Part shown: positions 30,382 through 40,891 of the stretch, piece by piece
How positions within the stretch are numbered: the first letter of the stretch is position 1
Layout of the letters: each line of letters opens with the position of its first letter
Assembly: GCA_021561035.1 (NCBI GenBank)
Contig: CP067346.1
Location: 403,001 to 467,000 of the forward strand
DNA from: Clostridioides sp. ES-S-0054-01
GTDB taxonomy: Bacteria > Bacillota > Clostridia > Peptostreptococcales > Peptostreptococcaceae
Length of the DNA: 64,000 nucleotides
Reading direction: 5' to 3'
Notes under the pieces: generated by a model
What the model was told of the DNA's origin: nothing
What the model saw: the letters and a program-made list of their open reading frames with translations, nothing else
Database searches by the model: none
Translations under genes and position numbers: made by a program

Positions 30382-31182
30382 ATGTACACAATGGGATTAG
30401 ATATAGGTTCAACTGCATCAAAGGGAGTAATTTTGAAAGATGGAGAAGATATTGTAGCTTATGAAACAATATCTTCTGGTACTGGGACTACTGGACCATC
30501 AAGAGTTTTAGAAAAATTATATGGCAAGACAGGTCTTGCAAGAGAAGATATTGAAAAAGTTGTAGTTACAGGATATGGAAGAATGAATTATTCAGATGCT
30601 GACAAGCAAATAAGTGAATTAAGCTGTCATGCTAGGGGAGTAAATTTCATAATTCCAGAGACAAGAACTATTATTGACATAGGTGGTCAAGATGCAAAGG
30701 TATTAAAGTTGGATAATAATGGAAGACTACTGAACTTTCTTATGAATGACAAGTGTGCTGCAGGTACAGGAAGATTTTTAGATGTAATGGCAAAGATAAT
30801 AGAGGTTGATGTATCTGAACTTGGAAGTATATCTATGAATTCTCAAAATGAAGTATCAATAAGCAGTACATGTACAGTATTTGCAGAATCTGAGGTTATA
30901 TCACATTTATCTGAAAATGCAAAAATTGAAGATATAGTAGCAGGTATCCATACTTCAGTAGCAAAGAGAGTTTCTAGCCTAGTAAAAAGAATAGGAGTAC
31001 AAAGAAATGTAGTTATGGTTGGTGGAGTTGCTAGAAATAGTGGTATCGTAAGAGCTATGGCAAGAGAAATCAACACAGAAATTATTGTACCTGATATACC
31101 TCAATTAACGGGTGCTTTAGGAGCAGCGTTATACGCTTTTGATGAAGCAAAAACATCACAAAAAGAAGTGAAAAATATATAA
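30382..31182 (+). CDS. hadI: Activator of 2-hydroxyisocaproyl-CoA dehydratase
   Basis: A 266-residue ATP-dependent activator (archerase) that injects a high-energy electron into the dehydratase. It has the ASKHA fold: GLDIGSTASKG (phosphate 1), IDIGGQDAKV (phosphate 2) and GGVARNSG. The two cysteines that bridge a [4Fe-4S] cluster across the homodimer are in NDKCAAGTGRF and STCTVFAESE. I chose ATG 30382 because GGAG is at workable distance; the ATG three codons earlier abuts it. The cluster is oxygen sensitive in this family. Confidence 0.95.
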   Translation: MYTMGLDIGSTASKGVILKDGEDIVAYETISSGTGTTGPSRVLEKLYGKTGLAREDIEKVVVTGYGRMNYSDADKQISELSCHARGVNFIIPETRTIIDIGGQDAKVLKLDNNGRLLNFLMNDKCAAGTGRFLDVMAKIIEVDVSELGSISMNSQNEVSISSTCTVFAESEVISHLSENAKIEDIVAGIHTSVAKRVSSLVKRIGVQRNVVMVGGVARNSGIVRAMAREINTEIIVPDIPQLTGALGAALYAFDEAKTSQKEVKNI

Positions 31183-31196
31183 AAAGAGGGATGAAA

Positions 31197-32423
31197 ATGT
31201 CTGAAAAAAAAGAAGCTAGAGTAGTAATTAATGATTTATTAGCTGAACAATATGCAAATGCATTTAAAGCTAAAGAAGAAGGAAGACCTGTAGGTTGGTC
31301 AACATCAGTATTTCCTCAAGAATTAGCAGAAGTATTTGACTTAAATGTATTATATCCAGAAAACCAAGCAGCTGGGGTAGCGGCTAAAAAAGGTTCTTTA
31401 GAATTATGTGAAATGGCTGAATCTAAAGGATATTCTATCGACCTATGTGCATATGCAAGAACAAACTTTGGTCTTTTAGAAAATGGTGGCTGTGAAGCTT
31501 TAGATATGCCAGCTCCAGATTTCCTACTTTGCTGTAACAATATATGCAACCAAGTTATAAAATGGTATGAAAATATTTCAAGAGAATTAGATATACCTCT
31601 AATAATGATTGATACAACTTTCAATAATGAAGATGAAGTTACTCAATCAAGAATTGATTATATTAAAGCTCAATTTGAGGAGGCTATAAAGCAATTAGAA
31701 GTTATATCAGGGAAAAAATTTGACCCTAAGAAGTTTGAAGAAGTAATGAAAATATCAGCTGAAAACGGAAGACTATGGAAATATTCTATGAGTTTACCAG
31801 CAGATTCTTCTCCTTCTCCAATGAATGGATTTGACTTATTTACTTATATGGCTGTAATAGTTTGTGCTAGAGGTAAGAAAGAAACTACAGAAGCATTTAA
31901 GTTACTTATAGAAGAATTAGAGGACAATATGAAAACTGGTAAATCTTCTTTCAGAGGAGAAGAAAAATACAGAATAATGATGGAAGGTATACCTTGTTGG
32001 CCATATATAGGATATAAAATGAAAACATTAGCTAAATTTGGAGTTAATATGACAGGTAGTGTTTATCCACATGCTTGGGCATTACAATATGAAGTTAATG
32101 ATTTAGATGGAATGGCAGTAGCATACAGTACTATGTTTAATAATGTAAACTTAGACCGTATGACAAAATATAGAGTTGATTCTTTAGTAGAGGGTAAATG
32201 TGATGGAGCATTCTATCATATGAATAGAAGCTGTAAACTTATGAGTTTAATACAATATGAAATGCAAAGAAGAGCAGCTGAAGAAACTGGATTACCATAT
32301 GCTGGATTTGATGGTGACCAAGCAGACCCTAGAGCTTTTACTAATGCTCAGTTTGAAACAAGGATTCAAGGTTTAGTTGAAGTAATGGAAGAAAGAAAAA
32401 AACTTAATAGAGGTGAGATATAA
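31197..32423 (+). CDS. hadB: 2-hydroxyisocaproyl-CoA dehydratase, alpha subunit
   Basis: A 408-residue subunit of the radical dehydratase that removes water from 2-hydroxyisocaproyl-CoA to give isocaprenoyl-CoA. It carries cysteines for a [4Fe-4S] cluster, including the LCCNNICNQ region, and the HgdB/FldB-type fold. AGAGGG lies 6 nt before ATG 31197. HadI is encoded just upstream, and HadC starts at the last base of the stop codon, so the subunits are translationally coupled. Confidence 0.95.
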   Translation: MSEKKEARVVINDLLAEQYANAFKAKEEGRPVGWSTSVFPQELAEVFDLNVLYPENQAAGVAAKKGSLELCEMAESKGYSIDLCAYARTNFGLLENGGCEALDMPAPDFLLCCNNICNQVIKWYENISRELDIPLIMIDTTFNNEDEVTQSRIDYIKAQFEEAIKQLEVISGKKFDPKKFEEVMKISAENGRLWKYSMSLPADSSPSPMNGFDLFTYMAVIVCARGKKETTEAFKLLIEELEDNMKTGKSSFRGEEKYRIMMEGIPCWPYIGYKMKTLAKFGVNMTGSVYPHAWALQYEVNDLDGMAVAYSTMFNNVNLDRMTKYRVDSLVEGKCDGAFYHMNRSCKLMSLIQYEMQRRAAEETGLPYAGFDGDQADPRAFTNAQFETRIQGLVEVMEERKKLNRGEI

Positions 32424-33550
32424 TGGAAGCTATTTTATCTAAAATGAAAGAAGTAGTTGAAAATCCAAATGAGGCTGTAAAAAAATATAAAAGTGAAACT
32501 GGTAAAAAAGCTATAGGTTGTTTTCCAGTTTATTGCCCAGAAGAGATTATACATGCAGCTGGAATGCTTCCAGTTGGTATATGGGGAGGACAAACAGAAT
32601 TAGATTTAGCTAAACAATATTTCCCTGCATTTGCATGTTCAATAATGCAATCATGTTTAGAATATGGATTAAAAGGTGCTTATGATGAATTATCTGGAGT
32701 TATTATACCAGGTATGTGTGATACACTAATTTGTTTAGGACAAAACTGGAAATCAGCAGTACCTCATATAAAATATATATCATTAGTACACCCACAAAAT
32801 AGAAAACTTGAAGCTGGTGTAAAATACTTAATTAGTGAGTATAAAGGTGTAAAAAGAGAACTTGAAGAAATATGTGGCTATGAAATAGAAGAAGCAAAAA
32901 TTCATGAAAGTATAGAAGTTTACAATGAACATAGAAAAACTATGAGAGATTTTGTTGAAGCAGCTTATAAACATTCTAATACTATAAAACCATCAATAAG
33001 AAGCTTAGTAATTAAGAGTGGATTCTTTATGAGAAAAGAAGAACACACTAAGTTGGTAAAAGATTTAATAGCAAAATTAAATGCTATGCCAGAAGAGGTT
33101 TGTTCTGGAAAGAAAGTTTTATTAACAGGTATATTAGCCGATTCTAAAGATATATTAGATATTTTAGAAGACAACAATATATCAGTTGTAGCTGACGATT
33201 TAGCTCAAGAAACAAGACAATTCAGAACAGATGTACCAGCAGGTGATGATGCGTTAGAGAGATTAGCAAGACAATGGTCAAATATAGAAGGATGTTCATT
33301 AGCTTATGACCCTAAGAAAAAACGTGGGTCACTTATAGTAGATGAAGTTAAAAAGAAAGATATAGATGGTGTTATCTTCTGTATGATGAAATTCTGTGAC
33401 CCAGAAGAGTACGATTATCCTTTAGTTAGAAAAGATATAGAAGACAGTGGAATACCTACTTTATATGTTGAAATCGACCAACAAACTCAGAATAATGAAC
33501 AAGCCAGAACTCGTATTCAGACTTTTGCTGAGATGATGAGTTTAGCGTAA
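32423..33550 (+). CDS. hadC: 2-hydroxyisocaproyl-CoA dehydratase, beta subunit
   Basis: A 375-residue partner of HadB with the same fold. Cluster or active-site cysteines are seen in [26 protein letters not shown] and [13 protein letters not shown]. The ATG overlaps the hadB TAA by one base. Together the subunits form the heterodimer that HadI activates. Confidence 0.95.
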   Translation: MEAILSKMKEVVENPNEAVKKYKSETGKKAIGCFPVYCPEEIIHAAGMLPVGIWGGQTELDLAKQYFPAFACSIMQSCLEYGLKGAYDELSGVIIPGMCDTLICLGQNWKSAVPHIKYISLVHPQNRKLEAGVKYLISEYKGVKRELEEICGYEIEEAKIHESIEVYNEHRKTMRDFVEAAYKHSNTIKPSIRSLVIKSGFFMRKEEHTKLVKDLIAKLNAMPEEVCSGKKVLLTGILADSKDILDILEDNNISVVADDLAQETRQFRTDVPAGDDALERLARQWSNIEGCSLAYDPKKKRGSLIVDEVKKKDIDGVIFCMMKFCDPEEYDYPLVRKDIEDSGIPTLYVEIDQQTQNNEQARTRIQTFAEMMSLA

Positions 33551-33597
33551 GTTCATTAAAATAAATTTACTATAAAATGTGAAAATTGGAGGAAGCT

Positions 33598-34731
33598 ATG
33601 TTATATAACAAAGAACAAGAACTTTTAAGAAAAGCAGTAAGAGATTTTGTTAGTAAAGAATTAGATACTTTACCAGCAGAAATGGATAAAACAGGTGTAA
33701 TGCCTAAGGAATTAATCAAAAAATTAGCTGATGCAAAATTTATAAGTAGTAATATCCCAGAAGAGTACGGCGGTGGAGGAGCAGGATATGTTTCTTACGC
33801 TATAATAATGGAAGAAATAGCTAGAAGATGTGCTTCAACAGCTACTTTTGTTACAGCAGGTTCTTCTCTTGCTTCATTACCAATACTTTACAATGGTACT
33901 GAAGAACAAAAACAAAAATACTTAAAAGGTATAGCAACAGGTGAATTAATAGGAGCATTTGGTTTAACTGAGCCAGGAGCTGGTTCTGATGCAGCTGGAC
34001 AACAAACAACAGCAGAGTTGGTTGGAGACCACTATATATTAAATGGTAGAAAAACTTTCATAACTAATGGACCATTCTGCGATGTGGCTATAGTAATAGC
34101 AGTTACAGATAGAAGTAAAGGACTTAGAGGAACATCAGCATTTATAGTAGAAAGCAAATGGGATGGTTTCTCAACAGGAGCTCATGAAGATAAGATGGGT
34201 ATAAGAGGAACTGAAACTTCTGACTTAATATTTGAAAACGTTAAAGTTCCAAAAGAAAACTTACTTGGAAAAGAAGGTCAAGGATTTAAGATAGCAATGG
34301 GTACTCTAGAAGTAGGTAGAATAGGTGTTGCTGCCTTAGCTCTAGGAATAGCTCAAGGTGCTTTAGATGAAGCTGTTAAATATACAAAACAAAGAGTTCA
34401 ATTTGGTAAGCCTATAGCTAAATTCCAAAATACTCAATTTACTATAGCTGACATGGAAACAAAAGTTTGTGCAGCTAGAGGATTAGTTTATGATGCAGCA
34501 CAAAAGAGAGATGCAGGAATGAGAGTTGCTCAAGAATCTGCTATGGCTAAATACTATGCATCAGAAATTGCAAATGAAGTTGCTTATAAAGCATTACAAC
34601 TTCACGGTGGATATGGATTTATAAAAGATTATGAAATCGAAAGAATGTACAGAGATGCTAGAATCGTATCAATATACGAAGGAACATCAGAAGTTCAGAA
34701 AATGGTAATTTCATCAAACGTATTAAAATAA
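33598..34731 (+). CDS. acdB: Acyl-CoA dehydrogenase, isocaprenoyl-CoA reductase
   Basis: A 377-residue FAD acyl-CoA dehydrogenase. Signature phrases are GAFGLTEPGAGSDAAGQ (flavin-binding) and LQLHGGYGFIKDYEIERMYRDA. The catalytic glutamate is in IYEGTSEVQ. In this operon it reduces isocaprenoyl-CoA to isocaproyl-CoA, probably in an electron-bifurcating complex with EtfAB, so it helps make reduced ferredoxin. GGAGG lies 5 nt before ATG 33598. Confidence 0.94.
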   Translation: MLYNKEQELLRKAVRDFVSKELDTLPAEMDKTGVMPKELIKKLADAKFISSNIPEEYGGGGAGYVSYAIIMEEIARRCASTATFVTAGSSLASLPILYNGTEEQKQKYLKGIATGELIGAFGLTEPGAGSDAAGQQTTAELVGDHYILNGRKTFITNGPFCDVAIVIAVTDRSKGLRGTSAFIVESKWDGFSTGAHEDKMGIRGTETSDLIFENVKVPKENLLGKEGQGFKIAMGTLEVGRIGVAALALGIAQGALDEAVKYTKQRVQFGKPIAKFQNTQFTIADMETKVCAARGLVYDAAQKRDAGMRVAQESAMAKYYASEIANEVAYKALQLHGGYGFIKDYEIERMYRDARIVSIYEGTSEVQKMVISSNVLK

Positions 34732-34763
34732 TAAATAATCTAATGAAATTGGAGGTATATACT

Positions 34764-35549
34764 TTGAAAATATTAGTTTGCGTAAAACAAGTTCCAGATA
34801 CTAACGAAGTAAGAATAAATAAAGAAACAGGTACTCTTATAAGAGATGGAGTTCCAAGTATATTAAACCCAGATGATGCAAATGCATTGGAGGAAGCTTT
34901 AAAAATTAAAGATAAGTATGATGATGTAACTGTAACAGTTATAACAATGGGACCTCCTCAAGCAGACTTTATGCTAAGAGAGTGTTTAGCCATGGGGGCT
35001 GATGATGCAGTATTATTAAGCGATAGAGCATTTGGAGGAGCTGATACTTGGGCTACATCAAATACTATTGCAGCAGGAATATCTAAAATAGGCGACTATG
35101 ACATAATATTTGCAGGAAGACAAGCGATAGATGGAGATACTGCACAAGTTGGACCACAAATTGCAGAGAAATTAGACATTCCTCAAGTTACATATGTACA
35201 AGACTTCAAAATAGAAGGAAAAGACATAATAGTTCAAAGACAATTAGAAGATGGATACGAATTAATAAAAGTAAGTACACCTGTACTTTTAACAGCAGTA
35301 AAAGAGTTAAATACACCTAGATATATGTCTGTTGATAAAATAGTAAAAGCATATAAACATGATGTAAAAGTTTGGACAATTGATGATTTAGATGTAAATA
35401 AAGAAGAAGTTGGTTTAAAAGCATCACCAACTAAAGTATTTAGATCATTTACTCCTGAGCCAAGAGGAAAAGGAGAAATCTTAGAAGGTAAAGCTGATGA
35501 AATAGCTAGTAAAATAATAATCGGTCTAAAACAAAAGCACATTATATAA
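34764..35549 (+). CDS. etfB: Electron transfer flavoprotein beta subunit
   Basis: A 261-residue EtfB. It starts LKILVCVKQVPDTNEVRINK from a TTG codon with GGAGGT 7 nt upstream. The dinucleotide-site phrases DYDIIFAGRQAIDGDTAQVGP are intact. EtfB carries the bifurcating FAD in such complexes. The gene sits between acdB and etfA with short gaps, so the three products form one complex. Confidence 0.93.
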   Translation: MKILVCVKQVPDTNEVRINKETGTLIRDGVPSILNPDDANALEEALKIKDKYDDVTVTVITMGPPQADFMLRECLAMGADDAVLLSDRAFGGADTWATSNTIAAGISKIGDYDIIFAGRQAIDGDTAQVGPQIAEKLDIPQVTYVQDFKIEGKDIIVQRQLEDGYELIKVSTPVLLTAVKELNTPRYMSVDKIVKAYKHDVKVWTIDDLDVNKEEVGLKASPTKVFRSFTPEPRGKGEILEGKADEIASKIIIGLKQKHII

Positions 35550-35567
35550 GTTGGAGGAGTACAAACT

Positions 35568-36605
35568 ATGAATGATATAAAAGATTTAAGTTCTTATAAA
35601 AACGTATGGATATTTGCAGAACAAAGAGAAGGAAAAATAGCTCCAGTAGTTATCGAATTATTAGGAGAAGGAAGAAAATTAGCTAAAGAAGTAGATGCAG
35701 AGCTTTGTGCAATATTATTAGGAAAAGATGTTGATGGATTAGCTAAAGAATTAATCACTTTTGGAGCTGATAAAGTTTATGTTGCAGATGATGCTCTTTT
35801 AGAAAAATATACAACTGATGCATATACAAAAGTAATAAAAGATGCAATAGATGAAATAAAACCAGAAATAATGCTTTTTGGAGCAACTCATATAGGTAGA
35901 GACTTAGCACCTAGAATAGCTTCAAGAGTTGGAACTGGATTAACAGCTGACTGTACTAAACTAGAAATAGACCCAGAAGATAAGAAAATAAAACAAACTC
36001 GTCCAGCATTTGGTGGGAACATAATGGCTACAATCATTTGTCCAAACCATAGACCTCAGATGTCTACAGTTAGACCTGGTGTTATGGATAAAGCTGAAAA
36101 AGACGAAACAAGAACTGGTGAAGTTATAGCATTAGACTACAAAATAACTCAAGATGATATAAGAACTACTGTTTTAGAAACAGTTAAAACTAAAAAAGAT
36201 TTAGTATCTCTTACAGATGCAAATGTTATAGTATCAGGTGGTCTAGGATTAGGTGGACCAGAAGGATTTGAAATGCTTAAGAAATTAGCTGACAAATTAG
36301 GTGGAGTAGTTGGTTCTTCTCGTGCGGCTGTAGATGCGGGATGGATAGACCATTCTCACCAAGTAGGTCAAACAGGAACTACTGTTAAACCAAACCTATA
36401 CATAGCTTGTGGTATATCAGGAGCAATACAACATTTAGCAGGTATGCAATCATCAGATTTCATAATTGCTATAAACAAAAACCCAGCAGCTCCAATTTTA
36501 GAAATTGCTGATTATGGAGTAGTTGGAGACTTACATGAAATAGTGCCAATGCTTATAGAAAAATTAGATAGCGTTGATGATTTATTAGAAGCTATAAAAG
36601 CTTAA
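35568..36605 (+). CDS. etfA: Electron transfer flavoprotein alpha subunit
   Basis: A 345-residue EtfA with the C-terminal FAD-binding domain: [22 protein letters not shown] and [19 protein letters not shown]. It is the partner of EtfB and passes electrons to AcdB. It is the last gene of the had operon; a strong terminator follows about 150 nt later. GGAGGAG lies upstream of the ATG. Confidence 0.94.
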   Translation: MNDIKDLSSYKNVWIFAEQREGKIAPVVIELLGEGRKLAKEVDAELCAILLGKDVDGLAKELITFGADKVYVADDALLEKYTTDAYTKVIKDAIDEIKPEIMLFGATHIGRDLAPRIASRVGTGLTADCTKLEIDPEDKKIKQTRPAFGGNIMATIICPNHRPQMSTVRPGVMDKAEKDETRTGEVIALDYKITQDDIRTTVLETVKTKKDLVSLTDANVIVSGGLGLGGPEGFEMLKKLADKLGGVVGSSRAAVDAGWIDHSHQVGQTGTTVKPNLYIACGISGAIQHLAGMQSSDFIIAINKNPAAPILEIADYGVVGDLHEIVPMLIEKLDSVDDLLEAIKA

Positions 36606-36753
36606 TAGACACAAATTATATAAATATTACTGGTTGAATAAGTCTTATTAGTTAGTAACATAATTATTAACCATTTGATAAGTTATTGCTAGTGTGTATT
36701 TGTCAGTTATTAAAAAGTCTGTTTGAATAAAATTTTATAATACAAGATAATTT

Positions 36754-36813
36754 AGATAATCCTTATATGTATATTGCTTACAAACTGTGAGTTGTATTCT
36801 GTAAGGATTATCT
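36754..36813 (+). terminator. Terminator of the had operon
   Basis: AGATAATCCTTA (36754-36765) pairs with TAAGGATTATCT (36802-36813), a 12-bp stem with a long loop and a T-rich tail. Confidence 0.8.
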
Positions 36814-37005
36814 TTATTTTTTTGAAATAAATCTTAAATTTAATTAAATTGTGTTAAATAGACAAATAATTACTAAATATGTGATAAAATACAATTAAAA
36901 GCAAAATGAAATTTTTAACAAACCATAATCATTAAAATTATATCTCAGTTACTTTTTAATGAAGTAAAATATCTAAAAAGACAAATATTATAAGGAGTTG
37001 GTTAT

Positions 37006-37029
37006 ATGTGCGAATGGTATTTATTGTAA
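37006..37029 (+). CDS. Possible leader peptide MCEWYLL
   Basis: A seven-codon ORF ending in TAA, with AAGGAG 8 nt before its ATG, located 60 nt upstream of the sigma-54 regulator gene. The ribosome site is as good as that of real genes. No clear terminator hairpin follows, so classical attenuation is not shown. The rest of the gap 36606-37088 holds the had terminator and AT-rich sequence. Confidence 0.4.
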   Translation: MCEWYLL

Positions 37030-37088
37030 GCAAACAATAAATTTTGTATGTAGTTCAATAAATTACTTAATGAAAGGTGAGAATATTG

Positions 37089-38720
37089 ATGGATAATAAT
37101 TTAATAGGGCTTATAGAACATGTAGAAAATCCAGCTATTTTATGTAAAGAATCAGGTGAAATAATATATTGTAATCATCTAATAGATAGTATTTTTAACT
37201 TTCTAGATATAAAAAAGCCTAAAAACATAAATGAATTAGATTCAAATTTTGACAAAACAGAAATACTGACAGATATTAAAAAGAAAATAGCTTTCAGAGA
37301 GTTGAGGATGACTGCACATATATACAATATGAAAGATAATGATAATGAAAATAATATAGTTTATTTATTTGAGAAATCTCTAATATCTGATAAAGTAATT
37401 GAGGATATAATAGAGCATATAGATGAAGTTGTTGTTGTGTTTAATAAAGATGGGGTAATTGAAAAGATGAACACTGTCAGTGATGAGATATTACCTTTTA
37501 AAAGAACTGAGGTACTTGGTAGAAATATAACAGACCTTGTGAGACAAGGGTTGGTTGAAGAACCAATAATATTAAACATGCTTAAAGTGAAGAAAAAGAT
37601 TTATAGAAATATCGTTTACCCAGATGGAAAGCTTATTGCATATACAGCCGTTCCAAGATGGGATTCTAAGGGAAAGCTTACAGGAGGTGTACTTACAGGA
37701 AGAGATATTTCAAGGGTTATTAAGCTTGAATCTCAGATAAAATATAATGATATATCAGAAGACACAGAGTATATAAGTCAAAGTAAGATTATGGATAATA
37801 TAAAAAAAGTTGTTAAGAGAGCAGCAGCATCAGATTCTTCTATATTTATAAATGGAGAATCAGGTGTAGGAAAAGAAATAATAGCAAGAACAATATATAA
37901 GTATAGTTCAAGAAGGGACAAACCTTTTATAGCTATAAACTGTGGAGCTATACCAAATGAATTATTAGAGTCAGAATTTTTTGGATATGAAGAAGGTTCT
38001 TTTACTGGTGCTAAGAAAAAAGGTAAAAAGGGACTTTTTGAAGAGGCGAATGGTGGAACCATTTTCTTGGATGAGATAGGCGAGTTACCAATGCAGATGC
38101 AAAAAAAATTACTTAGAGTTATACAAGAAAATACTATTACTAGAATAGGTGGCAGTAAACCTATAAAAATAGATGTTAGATATATAAGTGCTACTAATAT
38201 TTCTCATGAAGACCTTAGAAATAACCTTAAATTTAGACAAGATTTGTATTATAGATTGAGTGTTATTCCAGTAAAAATACCACCACTTAGAGAAAGAAAA
38301 GAGGATATAGTACCATTAGTAAATTATTTCTTAAAACTTTACAATGAAAAGTATAATAGAGAAGTAGAAGTTTCACCTAAAGTTATTGAGTTATTGGAAG
38401 AATATTCTTGGCCAGGAAACATAAGAGAATTAAAAAACATCATTGAAAGATTCGTAGTATTATCAGCTAAAAACGTAATTGGAGAAGATGAATTTAACAT
38501 GCTTATAAATTTAGATATGATTGATAATGAAACAGATGATTTATCACCAATAGTGGTAAATGGAATTATGAATCTTAATGATGCATATAAAATAGTAGAC
38601 CAAATAATGATAAGTAAGGCTATAAATAAGTATGGTTCAATAACAAAAGCTGCTGAAGTTATAGGTATATATCCTTCTACTATTCATAGAAAAATAAAGA
38701 GTGGACACATTCATGTGTAG
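37089..38720 (+). CDS. Sigma-54-dependent transcriptional activator next to the had operon
   Basis: A 543-residue enhancer-binding protein. N-terminal PAS-type sensor domains (about 1-215) are followed by an AAA+ domain with Walker A GESGVGKE, the sigma-54 contact loop GSFTGA (usual GAFTGA) and Walker B GGTIFLDEIGELP. A Fis-type helix-turn-helix lies at the end (SITKAAEVIGIYPSTIHRKIK). Its place directly after the had operon, which has a sigma-54 promoter, makes it the likely activator of leucine reduction. AAAGGTGAG precedes the ATG at 37089. Confidence 0.9.
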   Translation: MDNNLIGLIEHVENPAILCKESGEIIYCNHLIDSIFNFLDIKKPKNINELDSNFDKTEILTDIKKKIAFRELRMTAHIYNMKDNDNENNIVYLFEKSLISDKVIEDIIEHIDEVVVVFNKDGVIEKMNTVSDEILPFKRTEVLGRNITDLVRQGLVEEPIILNMLKVKKKIYRNIVYPDGKLIAYTAVPRWDSKGKLTGGVLTGRDISRVIKLESQIKYNDISEDTEYISQSKIMDNIKKVVKRAAASDSSIFINGESGVGKEIIARTIYKYSSRRDKPFIAINCGAIPNELLESEFFGYEEGSFTGAKKKGKKGLFEEANGGTIFLDEIGELPMQMQKKLLRVIQENTITRIGGSKPIKIDVRYISATNISHEDLRNNLKFRQDLYYRLSVIPVKIPPLRERKEDIVPLVNYFLKLYNEKYNREVEVSPKVIELLEEYSWPGNIRELKNIIERFVVLSAKNVIGEDEFNMLINLDMIDNETDDLSPIVVNGIMNLNDAYKIVDQIMISKAINKYGSITKAAEVIGIYPSTIHRKIKSGHIHV

Positions 38721-39064
38721 CTATTAGTTTAGTAAAGTAATTAGAATTGATAAAATATACTTTATTAGAAAAATGTACATAGATTTATGTAAATATATTT
38801 TTTATTATTAGATATTGCTAGAATTTTTGATTCCAGTAATATTTTTTTGTTTTTTGGTAGAAATACTATAGGTTTTGTACTCATCTGACTTGTTCCAGTT
38901 TTCTAAAAAAGTAAGAATCTACTAGATTGAATAATACATTTATAATTATATCAATTATAGTAAGTATTCTTATTGCTAAAAGTGTTTTTTGTATTAGTAC
39001 ATAAACATTCAATAAACATTATTATGATATTATTTAGAAAATAACAAAAAAGGAGATAATAATT

Positions 39065-39472
39065 ATGAAAAAACAATTTATGGCTTTAGGATTAACAGGA
39101 CTTATTGGTTTAGGTGGATTTGGTTTGCTTACAAATAAATCATTTGCAGATACTTCTAATAAGATAAAAATGAGTGTAGAAGAAATAGCTAAAGGACTTA
39201 AAGATGGTACTATAATTAAGGATACTGTGAAAGAAGATAATAAAAATGGAGATAAAAAGGAGGGTACTGATAAGTATGAAATAACTACTAATGAGTATGA
39301 AATAACTACTGAAGAGAATGAAGATGCAAATACAAAAAAAGGCGCTGGTGAGCATGAAATCACCCCAGATAATGAAAAAACATATGATAAGGCTTCTAAT
39401 AAATTAAGTCCAGACGAAATAGATAAAGGCGTTAAAGAGGGTACTATCATTAAAGATAAAGTAGAAAAATAA
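39065..39472 (+). CDS. Small exported protein with a duplicated motif
   Basis: A 135-residue protein with a signal peptide (MKKQFMALGLTG then a hydrophobic core, cleavage near NKSFADT). The mature part has the same 17-residue motif at both ends: EEIAKGLKDGTIIKDTV and DEIDKGVKEGTIIKDKV. Between them is an acidic, low-complexity region with three EITT/EITP units. AAGGAGA precedes the ATG. Not a family I know; a cell-surface or secreted function is inferred from the signal peptide. The 344-nt gap upstream (38721-39064) is AT-rich and shows no gene. Confidence 0.75.
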   Translation: MKKQFMALGLTGLIGLGGFGLLTNKSFADTSNKIKMSVEEIAKGLKDGTIIKDTVKEDNKNGDKKEGTDKYEITTNEYEITTEENEDANTKKGAGEHEITPDNEKTYDKASNKLSPDEIDKGVKEGTIIKDKVEK

Positions 39473-39508
39473 TATATATTTGTTTATATAAAAAGATATA
39501 TACAACTT

Positions 39509-39557
39509 AAAAGAGATGGCTTAGAAGTAAATTTAATTACTATAAGTCATCTCTTTT
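39509..39557. terminator. Bidirectional terminator between the exported protein and fba
   Basis: A 15-bp stem (39509-39523 with 39543-39557) with one G-T pair and T runs at both ends, between convergent genes. Confidence 0.85.
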
Positions 39558-39582
39558 CTTTTATAAATATTTAAAAGTTATA

Positions 39583-40509
39583 TTAGTTTATAGAGTTAGC
39601 AGAACCTAAAACATCATCTATTTTGCTTTCAACTACAGCTTGTATAGCATCTCTACCAGCACCAATGTATTTTCTTGGGTCGAATTCTTTTGGATTTTCA
39701 GCTAAGAATTTTCTGATAGCAGCAGTCATAGCTAGTCTTAAGTCAGTATCCATGTTTATTTTACAAACAGCCATAGAAGATGCTTTTCTTAACATGTCTA
39801 CAGGTACGCCTTTAGCACCAGCTATATTTCCACCAAATTCATTGCATGTAGCAACTGCATTTTGGTCAACAGCAGATGCACCATGAAGAACTATTGGGAA
39901 ACCTGGCAATTTGCTTTGGATTTCTTCTAGTATGTCGAATCTTAATTTAGCCTCTCCTTTGAATTTGAAAGCACCATGAGAAGTTCCTATAGCTATTGCT
40001 AATGAATCAACTCCTGTTCTTTCAACAAATTCAACTGCCTCAGCTGGTTGAGTGTATTTATGAACATCAGAAGTAACATCATCTTCTGTTCCAGCTAGAA
40101 CACCAAGTTCTGCTTCAACAACAACACCTTTAGAGTGTGCATATTCAACAGCTTCTTTAGTTATTCTAACATTTTCTTCAAAGTCAAAATGAGAACCATC
40201 TATCATAACTGAAGAGAAACCAGCATCAATACAAGTTTTAATAGCATCCATATTTGGACCATGGTCTAAGTGAAGAGCTACGTCTACACCTATTTCATCA
40301 GAAGCAGCCTTAACCATTTCAACTAATGTATGAGGTCCAGCATATTTAACAGCTGACATAGAAGCTTGTATCATAACATAAGAATTTTTAGCTTTAGCAG
40401 CTTTTAAAACACCTTGTAATTGTTCTAAGTCACTTATGTTGAATGCACCTATAGCAAATCCACCTTCGTAAGCTTTTTTAAACATTTCTTTTGTAGTAAT
40501 TAATGCCAT
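39583..40509 (-). CDS. fba: Fructose-1,6-bisphosphate aldolase, class II
   Basis: A 308-residue zinc-dependent aldolase of glycolysis and gluconeogenesis. Zinc ligands and active-site phrases are seen in ALHLDHGPN (catalytic Asp and zinc His), VEAELGVLAGTEDD, AIGTSHGAFKF and PIVLHGASAV. The length fits the short class II enzymes of Firmicutes. The start has AGGAGG upstream. It reads toward the exported-protein gene. Confidence 0.95.
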   Translation of the reverse strand: MALITTKEMFKKAYEGGFAIGAFNISDLEQLQGVLKAAKAKNSYVMIQASMSAVKYAGPHTLVEMVKAASDEIGVDVALHLDHGPNMDAIKTCIDAGFSSVMIDGSHFDFEENVRITKEAVEYAHSKGVVVEAELGVLAGTEDDVTSDVHKYTQPAEAVEFVERTGVDSLAIAIGTSHGAFKFKGEAKLRFDILEEIQSKLPGFPIVLHGASAVDQNAVATCNEFGGNIAGAKGVPVDMLRKASSMAVCKINMDTDLRLAMTAAIRKFLAENPKEFDPRKYIGAGRDAIQAVVESKIDDVLGSANSIN

Positions 40510-40664
40510 TTTAAACTCCTCCTATTAACTTTTAAAATTTACCCATCACTTATATTATAACGTTAAATTAAAAAAAGTATATAGTAAATTGTAATAACTA
40601 TAAATTACAAGTATAATGTTAAATAGAAGACAATAGGATTAAGTAAAATAATAAAGAATATAAA

Positions 40665-40891
40665 CAATTTAGGAAACTTAGCTATAAATGCTAACTATAA
40701 GGGGAGGAAGTACCTTATTAGTTTGGAGATACTGATAACAATAGTTATCTTGACCAAGAAGCTACCACTTCAAACGTTATCGAAGGTAATTAAGTGGATG
40801 ATAATTCACTGAAAATTTAAAATAAAGGGGGTTATCTTTAGTTAATAAAAACATAGACAAATATAGTTATTTATAGTCAAGAGGTGATTAT
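40665..40891 (+). other. Structured non-coding left end, possible group I intron remnant
   Basis: About 230 nt without ORFs upstream of tnpA. It contains several local inverted repeats, e.g. CCACTT/AAGTGG around 40766-40796 and GTGGATGATAATTCAC. In C. difficile IStrons the same position holds a group I intron. The length is shorter than a full intron and I cannot identify the catalytic core, so a remnant is all that can be proposed. Confidence 0.3.

Noticed and set aside
39034-39450. Minus-strand open frame opposite the small exported protein
   Set aside because: The plus-strand frame has a ribosome site, a signal peptide and an internal repeat; the other frame is hydrophobic only because it is antisense to a Lys/Glu-rich gene.
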